In this document: one piece after another, positions 5,731 through 11,645 of the stretch | How positions within the stretch are numbered: position 1 is the stretch's first letter | Layout of the letters: each line of letters starts with the position of its first letter | Assembly (NCBI RefSeq): GCF_937900395.1 | Contig: NZ_CALCDX010000036.1 | Coordinates: 1 to 11,903, forward strand | Origin: an uncultured Caulobacter sp. | GTDB lineage: Bacteria > Pseudomonadota > Alphaproteobacteria > Caulobacterales > Caulobacteraceae | Direction of reading: 5' to 3' | DNA: 11,903 bases | Notes under the pieces: model-generated | What the model saw: only the letters and a program-made list of their open reading frames with translations | The model's database searches: none | What the model was told of the DNA's origin: nothing | Position numbers and translations under genes: made by a program

Positions 5731-6807
5731 ATGCGTTCCTTTTCGCGTACGCGCGTCGTTGTCGCGACGACCGCCGTGGCGCTGACGGCGATCATCGCCG
5801 CCTGTAGCTCCCCGCCCCCGCCGCCGCCGCCGGTCGTCCAGGCGCCGCCGCCCGTCCCGCCGATCACGCTGTCGGCCCAGGTCATCGAGCGCGCCAGCGC
5901 CTTCCGCGGCTACATGAGCCGCGCCGCCGCCGTCTCGCCGACGTTCCAGAACGGCGACCAGATCCAGGCCTCGTTGAAGGTCGGCGCCGCCTATGAGCCC
6001 AAGTCGTTCATGAACGGCGCGGTGGCCTACGCCGCCGTCCTGGCCCTGCAGGACCCTACCTTCGTCGCCTCGGTGCGCGAGGTCGCGGCCCATCCCGCCC
6101 AGCGCCAGGAGATGATCAACAACATCTTCTCCAACCCGTCGTACGCGGCGGTGTTCAAGGGCGCCGACAGCGCCGCCGGCCTGATCATCGACCAGATCGG
6201 CGGCGATGGCCTGAAGGTCTACGCGGCCGGCAAGGCGGTGAAGCAGGCCGCCTACGACGTGCAGCACTCGTCCTGGTCCAAGGGCGTCGTCAGCGATCGC
6301 GACGGCCGCCTGGCCGCGGCCAAGACCCTGTCGGCCACGCCGGCCCTGGCCGAAAGCGCCGATGTCGCGGTGCTGCAGCAGGCTTCGCTGGGCGGTCAGA
6401 CCCTGGGCCTGACGCCCCGCGCCGCCCCCGCCCCCTACCAGCCCGTCGTGATCCGCGGCCTGGCCGTGGCGGCCCTCGCCGCCCTCGGCGCGGCCGGCGA
6501 CAACAACCTGGCCTCCATCGACGCCCTCAGCGCCGACTGGGCCACGGGCAACTGCCTGAACATGGCCAAGCTGAACCTCTATCAGTGCCTGGCGGTGTCC
6601 AAGCCGCACTACGAGGACATCTTCTGCCTGGGCCAGCACATCCTGATGGACACCGGCGCCTGCATCGCCAAGGGCGCGGGCGCCAATCTGCCGCCCGAGG
6701 CGCCGCGCGTGCTGCCGGTCAAGGAGTCGATCGCCGTAAGGGGCGCGGGCAGCAACTCCCGCAAGGCCAAGACCGGCGGCAAGAAGCCGGCCGCCAAGAA
6801 GAGCTGA
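5731..6807 (+). CDS. Proline-rich lipoprotein of unknown function
   Basis: I do not recognise a family. The 358-residue product starts with an Arg-containing n-region and hydrophobic core (about 9-24) ending in the lipobox IAAC, with Cys 25 as the predicted lipidation site. After SS follows a Pro-rich linker (about 28-44: seven prolines, then VVQAPPPVPP), as in proteins that span from the membrane to peptidoglycan. The body is mostly helical and Ala-rich. The C-terminal part has four cysteines at 275, 286, 299 and 311, possibly two disulfides, and a basic tail rich in Lys and Arg (RKAKTGGKKPAAKKS). I chose ATG 5731 because it has GGGGAAG 7 bases upstream and gives a clean signal peptide; in-frame starts at 5716 and 5638 would put extra residues before it. 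It lies alone between prs and rplY, closed by a strong terminator. +2 residue Ser suggests outer-membrane sorting if E. coli rules apply. Confidence 0.8.
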   Translation: MRSFSRTRVVVATTAVALTAIIAACSSPPPPPPPVVQAPPPVPPITLSAQVIERASAFRGYMSRAAAVSPTFQNGDQIQASLKVGAAYEPKSFMNGAVAYAAVLALQDPTFVASVREVAAHPAQRQEMINNIFSNPSYAAVFKGADSAAGLIIDQIGGDGLKVYAAGKAVKQAAYDVQHSSWSKGVVSDRDGRLAAAKTLSATPALAESADVAVLQQASLGGQTLGLTPRAAPAPYQPVVIRGLAVAALAALGAAGDNNLASIDALSADWATGNCLNMAKLNLYQCLAVSKPHYEDIFCLGQHILMDTGACIAKGAGANLPPEAPRVLPVKESIAVRGAGSNSRKAKTGGKKPAAKKS

Positions 6808-6827
6808 TTTTCCCATCTCCGACGCGG

Positions 6828-6860
6828 AAAGGGCCGGGCGTTGCGTCGCCCGGCCCTTTT
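6828..6860 (+). terminator. Strong intrinsic terminator after the lipoprotein gene
   Basis: The stem AAAGGGCCGGGCG (6828-6840) pairs with CGCCCGGCCCTTT (6847-6859) across the loop TTGCGT, followed by a short T run. It lies 20 bases after the lipoprotein stop and separates that gene from rplY. Confidence 0.9.
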
Positions 6861-6929
6861 GTGTATGTAGCGCGACCCCAAAACGACCGGGCGAGCGTGG
6901 CGATACGGCCATAGGCGCCAGGTCACAGA

Positions 6930-6948
6930 CGAGAGCATCCGGCTCTCG
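6930..6948 (+). other. Hairpin in the rplY 5' leader
   Basis: CGAGAGC (6930-6936), loop ATCCG, GCTCTCG (6942-6948), ending 14 bases before the rplY ATG and just next to the GAGAAAG likely ribosome binding site, whose first G it includes. It could modulate translation of the 5S rRNA-binding protein, possibly by autoregulation, but that is speculative. Confidence 0.4.
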
Positions 6949-6962
6949 AGAAAGACAGCCTC

Positions 6963-7562
6963 ATGGCCGAGATCATTCTGAACGTTGAAGTCCGCGACGG
7001 CGCCGGCACCGGCAACGCGCGCGCCACCCGCCGCGAAGGCAAGGTCCCCGGCGTCCTGTACGGCGGCGGCAAGGCTCCGGTGAACATCGCCGTGAAGGCC
7101 AACGAATTCCGCAAGTCGCTGTATACCGGCAAGCTGCTGGGCCACCTGGTCACGCTGCAATACGGCGAAGAGAAGCAATCGGTCATCGCCAAGGCCGTGC
7201 AATTCCACCCCGTCACCGACGAGCCGATCCACTTCGACCTGTACCGCGTCGACGAGCACCAGCTGATCAAGATCGAAGTGCCGGTTCACTTCAAGAACCA
7301 GGACATCTCGGTCGGCCTGAAGAAGGGCGGCACGCTGGAAGTCATCCGTCACACCGTCGAGCTGGCCTGCCCGGCCGACCAGATCCCGGAAGAGCTGGTC
7401 ATCGACCTGGCCTCGCACGATATCGGCGACGTGATCCGCATCTCGGAAGTCAAGCTGCCGGCCGGCGTGAAGCCCGCCATGGACCGCGACTTCGTGATCG
7501 CCAACGTCAAGGCCTCGTCGGCCGCCCAGTCGGACGCCGGCGACACCACCGTCGAAGGCTAA
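6963..7562 (+). CDS. rplY: 50S ribosomal protein bL25, Ctc/TL5 long form
   Basis: bL25 binds 5S rRNA in the large subunit; the long Ctc/TL5 form, first seen as a general stress protein in Bacillus, has an extra C-terminal beta domain. The 199-residue length fits the two-domain form. The N-terminal rRNA-binding domain (about 1-95) shows VEVRDGAGTGNARATRREGK, the GVLYGGGK loop, and IAKAVQFHPVTDEPIHFDLYR typical of the family; the C-terminal TL5 domain (about 100-190) contains IEVPVHFKNQDISVGLKKGG and IRISEVKLPAGVKPAMDRDF. The ATG has GAGAAAG upstream. It is followed by its own terminator and then pth, the widespread bL25-pth pairing that links translation and peptidyl-tRNA recycling. A leader hairpin lies before the start. 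Confidence 0.96.
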   Translation: MAEIILNVEVRDGAGTGNARATRREGKVPGVLYGGGKAPVNIAVKANEFRKSLYTGKLLGHLVTLQYGEEKQSVIAKAVQFHPVTDEPIHFDLYRVDEHQLIKIEVPVHFKNQDISVGLKKGGTLEVIRHTVELACPADQIPEELVIDLASHDIGDVIRISEVKLPAGVKPAMDRDFVIANVKASSAAQSDAGDTTVEG

Positions 7563-7567
7563 TCCGC

Positions 7568-7583
7568 TCGGTCTTCCGACCGA
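7568..7583 (+). other. Small hairpin right after rplY stop
   Basis: TCGGTC (7568-7573), loop TTCC, GACCGA (7578-7583). It precedes the main terminator by 12 bases and may protect the rplY mRNA 3' end. Confidence 0.4.
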
Positions 7584-7595
7584 ACCGATATAGAG

Positions 7596-7624
7596 ACGGG
7601 CGGGCCTTCGGGTCCGCCCGTTTT
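7596..7624 (+). terminator. Intrinsic terminator between rplY and pth
   Basis: ACGGGCGGGCC (7596-7606) pairs with GGTCCGCCCGT (7611-7621) with one G-T wobble, closing a stable TTCG tetraloop, followed by TTTT. It lies 33 bases after the rplY stop and 26 bases before the pth ATG, so read-through or a promoter inside the terminator region must supply pth transcription. Confidence 0.85.
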
Positions 7625-7650
7625 CGTTTGAGCTTCCCGAGAACTCCGCG

Positions 7651-8271
7651 ATGCTGATCCTCGCCGGCCTGGGCAATCCCGAGCCCAAGTACGAGAAGAA
7701 CCGCCACAACGTCGGCTTCATGGCCGTCGACGCCCTGGCGCGGAAGTGGGGGACGGCCCCCTGGCGCGCGCGTTTCCAGGGCCTGGCCTGCGAGGGCCAG
7801 GTGTCGACCCCCGACGGTCCGGTGAAGCTGCTGCTGCTCAAGCCCAAGACCTATTACAACGAGAGCGGTCGCGCCGTGGGCGAGGCCATGAAGTTCTTCA
7901 AGCTGACGCCCGCCGACGTCATCGTCTTCCACGACGAGATCGACATGGCGCCGGGGCGCTTTCGCATGAAGGCCGGCGGCGGGGCGGCGGGCAACAACGG
8001 CATCCGCTCGGTGACCAGCCAGGTCGGCGACGCCTTCCGCCGCGGCCGGATCGGCGTGGGCCATCCGGGCCACAAGGACGCGGTCATGCACTACGTGCTG
8101 GGCGACTTCCACAAGGTCGAGCACCAGTGGCTGGACCCGATGCTGGACGCCATCGCCGACGCCCTGCCCTTTGCGGCGGCCGGCGACGACGAGCGCTACC
8201 AGGCCGAGGTCATGCGCCTGGCCCCCGCGCCCAAGGCCGATCCCCGCAAGCCCTCGAAAACCGACGATTGA
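7651..8271 (+). CDS. pth: Peptidyl-tRNA hydrolase
   Basis: Pth cleaves the ester bond of peptidyl-tRNAs released early from ribosomes, recycling tRNA in the cytosol. The 206-residue protein has the family motifs: ILAGLGNPEPKYEKNRHNVG with Asn 9 and catalytic His 19 (E. coli N10, H20), LKPKTYYNESG with Asn 70 (E. coli N68), VFHDEIDMAPG with Asp 95 (E. coli D93), and GGGAAGNNGIRS with Asn 116 (E. coli N114). The residue matching E. coli His 113 is Asn 115, an unusual replacement of a substrate-contacting side chain. The tail after about residue 188 is charged and Lys/Pro-rich. The ATG lies 26 bases after the rplY terminator. The next gene begins 31 bases on, so the two are probably co-transcribed. 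Confidence 0.96.
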   Translation: MLILAGLGNPEPKYEKNRHNVGFMAVDALARKWGTAPWRARFQGLACEGQVSTPDGPVKLLLLKPKTYYNESGRAVGEAMKFFKLTPADVIVFHDEIDMAPGRFRMKAGGGAAGNNGIRSVTSQVGDAFRRGRIGVGHPGHKDAVMHYVLGDFHKVEHQWLDPMLDAIADALPFAAAGDDERYQAEVMRLAPAPKADPRKPSKTDD

Positions 8272-8302
8272 CGCCGTCGGCCCGGCGCGAGAAGACGCAT
8301 AC

Positions 8303-9055
8303 ATGTTCTCGCTTCCGTTGCCGCTGCTTGGCCTGTCGCTGCTGTTCTCGATCGCCCTGTGCGTCCACGTCGTTCGGACGCACCGCGAGATGTACTGGCT
8401 GTGGATTATCCTGCTGTTCCAGCCGGTCGGCGGAGTGGTCTATCTGGTCGCCGTGATCCTGCCCGAGCTGTTGGGCGGCCGCGCCGCCCGGAAGGTGGGG
8501 CAGGCCGCGCGCCAGGCGCTGGACCCGCAGCGCGAGTACCGCGAGGCCGCCAAGGCCGTCGATGACGCCCCCACCGTCGCCAACCGCGTCCGCCTGGCGG
8601 TGGCCGCCACCGAGCTTGGCAAGCACGCCGAGGCCGAACGCCTCTACGCCGACAGCCTGACGGGCATGTACGCCGACGACCCACAGCTGCTGCTGGGCCG
8701 CGCCAACGCCCTGATCGAGTTGAACCGACCGGGCGAGGCCCTGCCCCTGCTGGAAAAGCTGGGCGAAACCCCCAACGCTGGCCGCACGCCCCACACCATG
8801 CTGGCGCTGGGCCGCGTCTATCAGGCCCTGGCGCGCGACGAGCAGGCCGAGACCGCCCTGCGCTGGGCCGCCGACCACTATCCGGGCTTCGAGGGCGTCG
8901 CCCGCTACACCGTCTTCCTCGCTCGCCAGGGCCGCAAGGACGAGGCCCGCGCGCAGCTGGCCGAGATCGACAAGCGCCTCGCCAAGACCCACAGCCACTT
9001 CCGCAAGGAAGCCAAGCGCTGGCGTGATTTCGCGGCGGCGGCGGTCGGCGGCTGA
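8303..9055 (+). CDS. Membrane-anchored TPR protein with PLDc_N-like N-terminus
   Basis: A 250-residue protein with two N-terminal hydrophobic segments (about 4-24 and 31-53) and a soluble C-terminal part. The second segment, MYWLWIILLFQPVGGVVYLV, matches the pattern LW..il..P.iG.l.Yl of the phospholipase D-nuclease N-terminal (PLDc_N) membrane domain, though no PLD HKD motif follows. From about 70 to 235 the protein is helical with TPR-like repeats: YREAAKAVDDAP, LGKHAEAERLYADSL, LNRPGEALPLLEKLG, LGRVYQALARDEQAETALRW and LARQGRKDEARAQLAEIDKR. TPRs usually mediate protein contacts; the partner is unknown. I chose ATG 8303 because it starts the hydrophobic segment; longer in-frame starts lie inside pth and add charged Arg/Pro sequence. 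It is 31 bases after pth, so likely co-transcribed. Function is not known to me. Confidence 0.8.
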   Translation: MFSLPLPLLGLSLLFSIALCVHVVRTHREMYWLWIILLFQPVGGVVYLVAVILPELLGGRAARKVGQAARQALDPQREYREAAKAVDDAPTVANRVRLAVAATELGKHAEAERLYADSLTGMYADDPQLLLGRANALIELNRPGEALPLLEKLGETPNAGRTPHTMLALGRVYQALARDEQAETALRWAADHYPGFEGVARYTVFLARQGRKDEARAQLAEIDKRLAKTHSHFRKEAKRWRDFAAAAVGG

Positions 9056-9083
9056 CAAGCTTGGCCATTGCGTGACGCTAGCC

Positions 9084-9112
9084 GCTTCAAGACTTTTCCA
9101 AGTCTTCGAAGC
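9084..9112. other. Long hairpin in the spacer before the hydrolase gene
   Basis: GCTTC+AAGACTT (9084-9095), loop TTCC, AAGTCTT+C+GAAGC (9100-9112): a 12-bp stem with one bulged C. It lies 29 bases after the TPR gene stop. There is no T-tract, so it is either a weak terminator, an mRNA end-stabilising structure or an operator-like palindrome. The rest of 9056-9325 has a TTGACA hexamer (9200-9205) without a matching -10 box, and no coding region I can support; the part from 9257 is open in the hydrolase frame. Confidence 0.45.
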
Positions 9113-9325
9113 CGACCTTGATCCGGAAATCCGTTGAAGTCCCGGCGAGCGACACCCAGCTTGCGGCTCCACGACAGGGCCGCCGGCCTGGGGTTGCATT
9201 GACATCCTTGGCGTTCGCCCAAAAAGTGTACAAAAAGGCGGTGAAATCCGCTGGGAATGGGGTCGATCGCTTTGTCGCATGAGGTCGTCAGGCGAGCTCA
9301 CGCCTTCTCCGAACGCGAAGAGGCC

Positions 9326-10120
9326 ATGCTCAGGGCGCACGCCGTCAATGAGATGGGAGCCGGCGAGCCTCCGCTCGTCCTGCTGCACGGCTTTGGCACC
9401 GACCAGACGATCTGGCGTCGGATGGCGCCGGAGCTCTCCGCCCGCCGGCGGGTGGTTCTCTACGATCACATGGGCTCTGGCGCCTCGGACTTCGCGCATT
9501 ACGACCCCGAGCGCTATCGCGGTCTCGAGGGCTATGCCGACGACCTGGTCGAGATCCTGGACGCGCTGGACCTGCGGGACGTCAGCGTGGCCGGCCATTC
9601 GGTCTCGGGCATGATCTCGCTGCTGGCCAGCCTGCGCACCGACCGGATCGGCCGGCTGATCATGATCGGCGCTTCGCCACGCTATCTGAACGACGGCGAC
9701 TACGAGGGTGGGTTCGATCCGAAGGATGTCGAGGACTTCCTCGGCCTCATGGAGCTGGATTTCCAGGGCTGGGCCAGAGCGCTGGCGCCCAAGGTGATGG
9801 ATCAGCCCGACAATCCCGCCCTCACCCAGGAACTGATCTTCAGCTTCAGCCGCGAAAACGCCGAGCTGACGCGCCGCTTCGCCGAGGCGACCTTCATGTC
9901 CGACCATCGCGCCCATCTCGGCGAGTGCAAGGTCCCGACGGTCGTCCTGCAGGCCAAGGCGGACGTGGTCGTTCCGCTGGCCGCCGCGCGCTTCCTGGCG
10001 GATCACGTCCCGCGCGCCCGCCTGGAGATCATGGACGTCCGGGGGCACTATCCCCAGCTCAGCGCCCCGGGGATCGTGATCGACGCCATCGAGCGGTTCC
10101 TGGCGGAGACGCCCTCTTGA
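9326..10120 (+). CDS. RsbQ/KAI2-type alpha/beta hydrolase
   Basis: A 264-residue alpha/beta hydrolase of the RsbQ/KAI2/D14 group. B. subtilis RsbQ works with the PAS phosphatase RsbP to activate the general stress sigma factor under energy stress; plant KAI2 and D14 are hormone receptors of the same fold. Motifs are HGFGTDQTIW (21-30), YDHMGSGASD, GHSVSGM with nucleophile Ser 92, ASPRYLNDGDYEGGF, MSDHRAHL, Asp 213 in LQAKADVVVP, and His 241 in RGHYPQLS. B. subtilis RsbQ has S96, D219, H247, so the spacing is nearly the same. The ASPRYLND..Y.GGF and GHSVS strings are strikingly like the RsbQ/KAI2 core. I chose ATG 9326 because its length (264) matches RsbQ (269) and GAAGAGG precedes it; ATG 9257 is in frame and would add 23 residues. 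Its stop overlaps the TTG start of the kinase. Substrate unknown. Confidence 0.92.
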   Translation: MLRAHAVNEMGAGEPPLVLLHGFGTDQTIWRRMAPELSARRRVVLYDHMGSGASDFAHYDPERYRGLEGYADDLVEILDALDLRDVSVAGHSVSGMISLLASLRTDRIGRLIMIGASPRYLNDGDYEGGFDPKDVEDFLGLMELDFQGWARALAPKVMDQPDNPALTQELIFSFSRENAELTRRFAEATFMSDHRAHLGECKVPTVVLQAKADVVVPLAAARFLADHVPRARLEIMDVRGHYPQLSAPGIVIDAIERFLAETPS

Positions 10121-11199
10121 GCAGCGGCGGCAGGGCGCTGGGAGAGACCGCTCCGGTCGGTCTCTTCGAAGCCGACGGCGACATGATCATCCGCGCGGCG
10201 AACCCCAGGATGGCCCGGATGGTCGGGACGTCCCAGCAGGACCTTGTCGGTCGCCCCTTGCGGGCCCTGCTGACCCGGTCGTCGCAGTTCATCTACGCGT
10301 TGAAGGTCGAGCACGCCCTGCTGAACGAGGGCGCGGCCGAGGAAATCTTCCTTGAGCTGGAGCATGCGGATGGGCGACCGCGCGCGGTGCTGTTGACCCT
10401 CACCCCGGACGAAACGGACAATGACCGACGCTACGGCGCGCTGTTCTCGGCTCCCGAACGCCGGGCCTACGAGTTGGAGCTGATCGCCGCCCGTCAGGCC
10501 GTGGTGGAGAAGATCAAGGAAGAGAACGCCGCCCGCGAGGCGCTGAGCGAGGCCAACACGCAGCTCGAACAGTTGGTGGCCGAGCGCACCGCGGCGCTCG
10601 AACAACGCGACCTCCTGCTGCGCGAAGTCTATCACCGGGTGAAGAACAACCTTCAGGTGGTCGACGGCCTCTTGCTGATGCGGGCGCGCCAGTTGGGCGA
10701 TCCGAGCGCGAGGGCCGCGATGGAAGAGCTGCGCAAGCGGATCTTCGCGCTAGGCCTCGTGCACCACCAGTTGATGGGCTCGAAGGACCTCAAGACCTTC
10801 GACGCCGGCGCCTTCCTGACGGAGCTCGTCGCGCACCTGAGGATCGACGCGCCCGAGAACGTCACCCTGGCGCTCGACGTCGCGCCGCTGGCCGTCGATC
10901 TGGACTTCGCCGTGCCCCTTGGCCTGCTGATCACCGAACTGGCGACCAACGCGCTGAAGCACGCCTTTCCGTCGGGATCAGGCAAGATCCAGGTCACCCT
11001 CGGCGCCGCCGAGGCGGGCGAAGTGGTGTTGCGGGTCGCCGACAACGGCGTCGGCCTGCCCGCGAATTTCCAGAAGCAGCGCCGCTCCGGCTTGTCCATC
11101 GTCGACGGGCTCGTTCGACAACTGGGCGGACGCATCGAGGCGATTCAGACTAAGGGCGTCTGCTGGGAGGCCCACCTCCCCCCGCCGAGGACCGCCTGA
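10117..11199 (+). CDS. PAS domain-containing HisKA_2-type sensor histidine kinase
   Basis: A 360-residue soluble histidine kinase; no membrane segment is visible. Order: PAS domain about 10-118 (TAPVGLFEADGDMIIRAANP, then VGTSQQDLVGRPL), a coiled-coil linker about 120-168, HisKA_2 dimerisation/phosphoacceptor domain with LLREVYHRVKNNLQ and His 173, then HATPase_c with N box ELATNALKHAF (Asn 278), ADNGVGLP (Asp 309) and SGLSIVDGL (about 324-332). HisKA_2 kinases are common in alphaproteobacterial stress pathways. The start is TTG at 10117: it overlaps the hydrolase stop (TTGA), has GGAG 8 bases upstream, and no in-frame ATG or GTG lies between the hydrolase stop and the PAS core; an in-frame start at 9925 would lie inside the hydrolase gene and add low-complexity residues. 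The gene ends overlapping the regulator start (TGATG). It presumably phosphorylates the next gene product and reads the hydrolase through its PAS domain (inference). Confidence 0.92.
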   Translation: MSSGGRALGETAPVGLFEADGDMIIRAANPRMARMVGTSQQDLVGRPLRALLTRSSQFIYALKVEHALLNEGAAEEIFLELEHADGRPRAVLLTLTPDETDNDRRYGALFSAPERRAYELELIAARQAVVEKIKEENAAREALSEANTQLEQLVAERTAALEQRDLLLREVYHRVKNNLQVVDGLLLMRARQLGDPSARAAMEELRKRIFALGLVHHQLMGSKDLKTFDAGAFLTELVAHLRIDAPENVTLALDVAPLAVDLDFAVPLGLLITELATNALKHAFPSGSGKIQVTLGAAEAGEVVLRVADNGVGLPANFQKQRRSGLSIVDGLVRQLGGRIEAIQTKGVCWEAHLPPPRTA

Positions 11200-11588
11200 T
11201 GCTGCACCCCAATCGCGTCCTGATCGTCGACGACGAGTTCATCATCACCGAGACGCTGCGCATCTATGTCGAGGACATGGGCCTGGAGGTCTGCGGCACG
11301 GCCGCCACCGCCGACGGCGCGCTGGAGATGGCCCACGCCCACCAGCCCTACATCGTGCTGATGGACGTGCGCCTGCAGGGCGAGCGCGACGGCATCCAGG
11401 CCTCGGCGGACATCAGCGAGCAGGTCGGCTCGAAGGTCATCTTCATCACCGGTTCGCGCGAGCCGGCGACGCTGGAGCGCATCGAGAGCCACCACCCCGC
11501 GGCGGTGCTGTTCAAGCCGGTTTCGGAAGGCCAGCTGGGCTCGGTCGTCCAGCGGGTGCTGAAGGACGCCCCGCCGGCTCTGGCCTAG
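11199..11588 (+). CDS. Single-domain (CheY-like) response regulator
   Basis: A 129-residue receiver domain with no output domain. The acidic pair Asp 11/Asp 12 is in LIVDDE, the phosphoacceptor Asp 56 in LMDVRLQGERDGI, the switch Thr 84 in VIFITGSRE and the invariant Lys 106 in LFKPVSEGQL, so it should be phosphorylatable. The DVRLxG..DGI and FITG segments are typical of receivers partnered with HisKA_2/HWE kinases in alphaproteobacteria; FITG is reminiscent of the FATGUY group but does not carry the full motif. The ATG shares bases with the kinase stop (TGATG), so translation is coupled, and the kinase is its likely partner. It probably passes the signal to a phosphotransferase, another kinase or a protein-protein interaction. 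The true target is outside the window. Confidence 0.93.
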   Translation: MLHPNRVLIVDDEFIITETLRIYVEDMGLEVCGTAATADGALEMAHAHQPYIVLMDVRLQGERDGIQASADISEQVGSKVIFITGSREPATLERIESHHPAAVLFKPVSEGQLGSVVQRVLKDAPPALA

Positions 11589-11589
11589 A

Positions 11590-11610
11590 GGCGCATTCGG
11601 AACGTGCGCC
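11590..11610. terminator. Weak hairpin in the convergent gap, possible terminator
   Basis: GGCGCA (11590-11595), 9-base loop, TGCGCC (11605-11610). It sits right after the response regulator stop, in the 57-bp gap between convergent genes. There is no T-tract on either strand, so intrinsic termination is doubtful. Confidence 0.3.
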
Positions 11611-11645
11611 AAATTCCCACGCCCGTGTCGTGAAGATAACCGCCC

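Noticed and set aside
4537..6912. A 791-codon open frame on the minus strand across prs and the lipoprotein gene
   Set aside because: It is the antisense shadow of two clear plus-strand genes in GC-rich DNA; the product is low-complexity with Arg/Gly/Ala/His bias and no motif.
9200..9234. Housekeeping or ECF sigma promoter upstream of the hydrolase (TTGACA hexamer)
   Set aside because: No acceptable -10 box at the 10-17 base spacing, and no GGAAC..CGTT pair for a SigT-type promoter could be found.
8210..10048. A 612-codon minus-strand open frame across the TPR and hydrolase genes
   Set aside because: It lies antisense to genes with recognised motifs; composition is that of a shadow frame and it runs through an intergenic region.
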